Assembly (NCBI GenBank): GCA_017475405.1
Contig: JAFVFN010000014.1
Coordinates: 1-64,000, forward strand
Length of the DNA: 64,000 nt
Source of the DNA: Elusimicrobiaceae bacterium
Lineage (GTDB): Bacteria; Elusimicrobiota; Elusimicrobia; Elusimicrobiales; Elusimicrobiaceae
Reading direction: 5' to 3'
Shown here: positions 62,181 to 64,000 of the stretch, piece after piece
How the letters are laid out: each line of letters begins with the position of its first letter
Numbering within the stretch: the first letter of the stretch is position 1
Translations under genes and position numbers: made by a program
Notes under the pieces: generated by a model
Told to the model about the DNA's origin: nothing
Seen by the model: the letters and a program-made list of their open reading frames with translations, nothing else
The model's database searches: none

Positions 62181-62777
62181 TTAATTTCGTTTCAAAAGTC
62201 TGCCGGAGGTACAACTACTTCCCTCCCGCACAGAACAAGATACCGTGGCCCAAGTAGCACTGCCAGCTGAGCCGTCAGTAGGAAAATCCAAATAAACACC
62301 TGAGTTACCATCCGCTCCTAATCGCAGACTGGTAAGTTCTAAAGTCTGTACTTGCAGCTTATTTCCGACACGTAAATTTTTGCTGACGTTAATTTGAAAA
62401 TCTCCGTTCGAAACATTTTTTAATTCTGACGCAATCAAATACCCGTTAATCGTAACATTGCCTTTATCGGCAACAATAAGCTTATCTACCCACCACTTAT
62501 TGGCACGTATATTCAGGGTGGTCTTATTTTCCATCCATAAATTTGTTATTTCGAGGGGACGATTTCCTTTGAGCTTAATGGCGCCGCCCGTAGATTCCCT
62601 GGACCCTACATTTAGTTCAGTTTTTGGTGTAACAGGACGATCCATCAATTCGGTTTTGACTTCCCGAAAAGATGCAATCGGAGCCGATAAAGTAGCATAC
62701 ATCGTCATTTGCTCCGGGGCCGCCCACACCTGGCTGCCTAAGAGCATTACTCCCAATAAACCTGCTATATATTTCAT
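62181..62777 (-). CDS. Small secreted protein, beta-rich
   Basis: 198 residues with a signal peptide (MKYIAGLLGVMLLGSQVWA). The rest is a regular series of short strands such as LEITNLWMENKTTLNIRAN and VDKLIVADKGNVTINGYL, which suggests a beta-solenoid or sandwich. Two Cys near the end (VSCSVREGSSCTSG) may form a disulfide. No family recognised. GAGGAAG precedes the ATG. It is divergent from waaA. Confidence 0.65.
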   Translation of the reverse strand: MKYIAGLLGVMLLGSQVWAAPEQMTMYATLSAPIASFREVKTELMDRPVTPKTELNVGSRESTGGAIKLKGNRPLEITNLWMENKTTLNIRANKWWVDKLIVADKGNVTINGYLIASELKNVSNGDFQINVSKNLRVGNKLQVQTLELTSLRLGADGNSGVYLDFPTDGSAGSATWATVSCSVREGSSCTSGRLLKRN

Positions 62778-62882
62778 ACTTCCTCACTTTCAAAAATTAA
62801 GATAAAAAGAACTACTTTAAGTATAGCTAATATAACACGTAAAAACAACCCCTTTTTTCCGCACGATGCTCCCAAAATATCA

Positions 62883-62897
62883 TATAATAAAGATATG
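62883..62897 (+). promoter_or_regulatory. -10 box placed for a leaderless start (waaA)
   Basis: TATAAT (62883-62888), six bases, ATG 62895, no ribosome site. Confidence 0.6.
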
Positions 62898-64000
62898 GGA
62901 TATTGTTTACTGATCCTAACCAACTTGGCATTCCCGTTTGTTGCGGTGGGAGTGATCCTGGGGTTTTTAATTTCACCCAGACGCAAACTGCTGGGACACT
63001 TAGTTTTGGAACTCAAAGAACGTTTTGGATTTGCCCGCAACGTTCCTGTCGGTGCTGTTTGGATGCATTGTGCCAGTGTGGGAGAAGTAAATTCAATCAA
63101 GGGACTTATCAAACAACTCAAGGATATCTACCAACGCGACATCTTTGTAACAACTTCTACGCAGGCAGGTAAAGAAGCAGCTCTTAAAAATCCGGATATT
63201 AAAGCTGCGTTTTTGGCACCGCTTGATTTTTATCCTGTTTGCAGACATTTTATCAAACACGCCAAGCCACACCGTTTATTTATTGTAGAGCGGGAAATTT
63301 GGCCCAATATGCTTTGGGCCGCGCATCGGGCGCGTGTCCCATACGCCGTGGTAAATGGACGTATTAGCAAAAAATCGGCCCGTGCCTACGCCTGGATCAA
63401 ACCGTTATTTAAAATGATACTCTCTCCCATGACGTTTGCCGCCTTGCAGAGTAAAGATGCCGCCAAACGTTATGAACTTATCGGCGTACCGGCTGACAAA
63501 ATCCATGTCTGCGGTAACGTCAAATACGATTCGCTGTCCAATGCACCCGGACGGGTGGAAGAGGTAAAAGCGTTACTGGCTAAACTGGGTTGGCAGGGAA
63601 ATGCGCTATTTGTCCTGGGCAGCACACATCCTCAGGAAGAAACTCTTCTTTTCCGGGCAGCCCCGGAAATCCTTAAAACAGGCACTAAAATTATCTTTGC
63701 TCCGCGTCATTTGGAACGCAAAAGCGAGATTGAACATGCCCTTGCACAAAGCGGGCTGCACTTTGCCTTTGTCAGTCAGGCGGCCTTTGATAAAAACACG
63801 GATATACTCTGCGCAGATACCATGGGCCTTTTGCAGTCCTTATATGCGTGTGCTACGCTGACATTCGTGGGAGGCAGCATAGCGCCGCGCGGAGCCCATA
63901 ACTTATTGGAACCCGCCATCCTGGGAAAAACCGTTTTATTTGGCAAATACTTTTATAATACCCCCGATACGGCTCACGCATTGTTGGAGCGCGGCGGCGG
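62895..64000 (+). CDS. waaA: Kdo transferase WaaA, partial (runs off the window)
   Basis: The open frame starts at ATG 62895 and continues past 64000; 368 codons are seen of about 420 usual. It begins with a membrane anchor (LLILTNLAFPFVAVGVILGF), then VWMHCASVGEVNSIKGL with the catalytic-base Glu near residue 64, FVTTSTQAGKEAA, VEREIWPNMLW, LGSTHPQEE and GGSIAPRGAHNLLEPA, all typical of 3-deoxy-D-manno-octulosonate transferases. It adds Kdo from CMP-Kdo to lipid IVA on the cytoplasmic side, proving a lipid A-type outer membrane. Confidence 0.95.
   Translation, partial: MGYCLLILTNLAFPFVAVGVILGFLISPRRKLLGHLVLELKERFGFARNVPVGAVWMHCASVGEVNSIKGLIKQLKDIYQRDIFVTTSTQAGKEAALKNPDIKAAFLAPLDFYPVCRHFIKHAKPHRLFIVEREIWPNMLWAAHRARVPYAVVNGRISKKSARAYAWIKPLFKMILSPMTFAALQSKDAAKRYELIGVPADKIHVCGNVKYDSLSNAPGRVEEVKALLAKLGWQGNALFVLGSTHPQEETLLFRAAPEILKTGTKIIFAPRHLERKSEIEHALAQSGLHFAFVSQAAFDKNTDILCADTMGLLQSLYACATLTFVGGSIAPRGAHNLLEPAILGKTVLFGKYFYNTPDTAHALLERGG

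Overview
This window looks like a chromosomal segment of a Gram-negative, probably anaerobic, host-associated bacterium. Lipid A/Kdo genes (an MsbA-like exporter and WaaA), rubrerythrin with a PerR/Fur regulator, a PPi-dependent phosphofructokinase and many type IV pilin-like genes together fit a gut Elusimicrobiota relative. That assignment is an inference from gene content; no rRNA is present to prove it.

Layout. (1) 1-18.7 kb is a surface-polysaccharide locus: priming sugar transferase, several glycosyltransferases, TupA-like ATP-grasp enzyme, EpsG-like polymerase, pyruvyl transferase, Wzx-type flippase, F420-hydrogenase-beta-like protein, UDP-GlcA epimerase and UDP-glucose dehydrogenase. 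Defence-type genes are interleaved with it: AbiH at 7.6 kb and, in an AT-rich block at 11.4-16.2 kb, a membrane protein, a SIR2 protein and a 1034-residue partner. (2) 18.9-20.9 kb holds an AAA ATPase/TOPRIM (RloB-like) pair. (3) 20.9-28.4 kb is mostly housekeeping (MsbA-like, GAPDH, radical SAM, outer-membrane protein), a glycosyltransferase broken at a C10 tract and tRNA-Arg(CCG). (4) 28.6-45.3 kb, largely on the minus strand, holds two giant paralogues (signal peptide + periplasmic region + MFS-like membrane domain), a GlpT-like antiporter, two prepilins, glycerol kinase, an LTA-synthase-type sulfatase and a PD-(D/E)XK nuclease. (5) 45.4-56 kb holds pilin genes, tRNA-Arg(UCU) with an integrase remnant, PPi-PFK, a repeat protein, an orphan DNA methyltransferase, a decayed ATPase fragment and an MFS exporter. 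(6) 56-64 kb holds rubrerythrin, PerR, a flavoprotein, envelope proteins, an AsmA-like protein and WaaA (cut by the window end).

The most interesting signal is not a protein. Five copies of a roughly 215-nt structured RNA element lie on the plus strand. Four sit directly before pilin genes (32235, 45699, 47401, 55343) and one sits before the polysaccharide glycosyltransferase at 1150. All share a nearly invariant 10-bp helix (CTGTTTTTGG/CCAAAAACAG), a covarying hairpin inside it, a second covarying long hairpin, and a terminator-like hairpin whose loop is complementary to the bases lying directly 5' of the closing strand of the first helix. This loop pairing of 8-11 bp has a different sequence in every copy, yet is preserved. 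A competing antiterminator-like pairing is also preserved. I cannot match it to a family I know, and it looks like an undescribed attenuator or riboswitch-like class controlling pili.

Other themes are homopolymer tracts that could switch surface genes (C10 in a glycosyltransferase, G8 in tupA-like, G7 at a frameshift, T13 exactly between the -35 and -10 of a pilin promoter) and a recurrent arrangement of a -10 hexamer, 5-6 bases and ATG that suggests frequent leaderless mRNAs.
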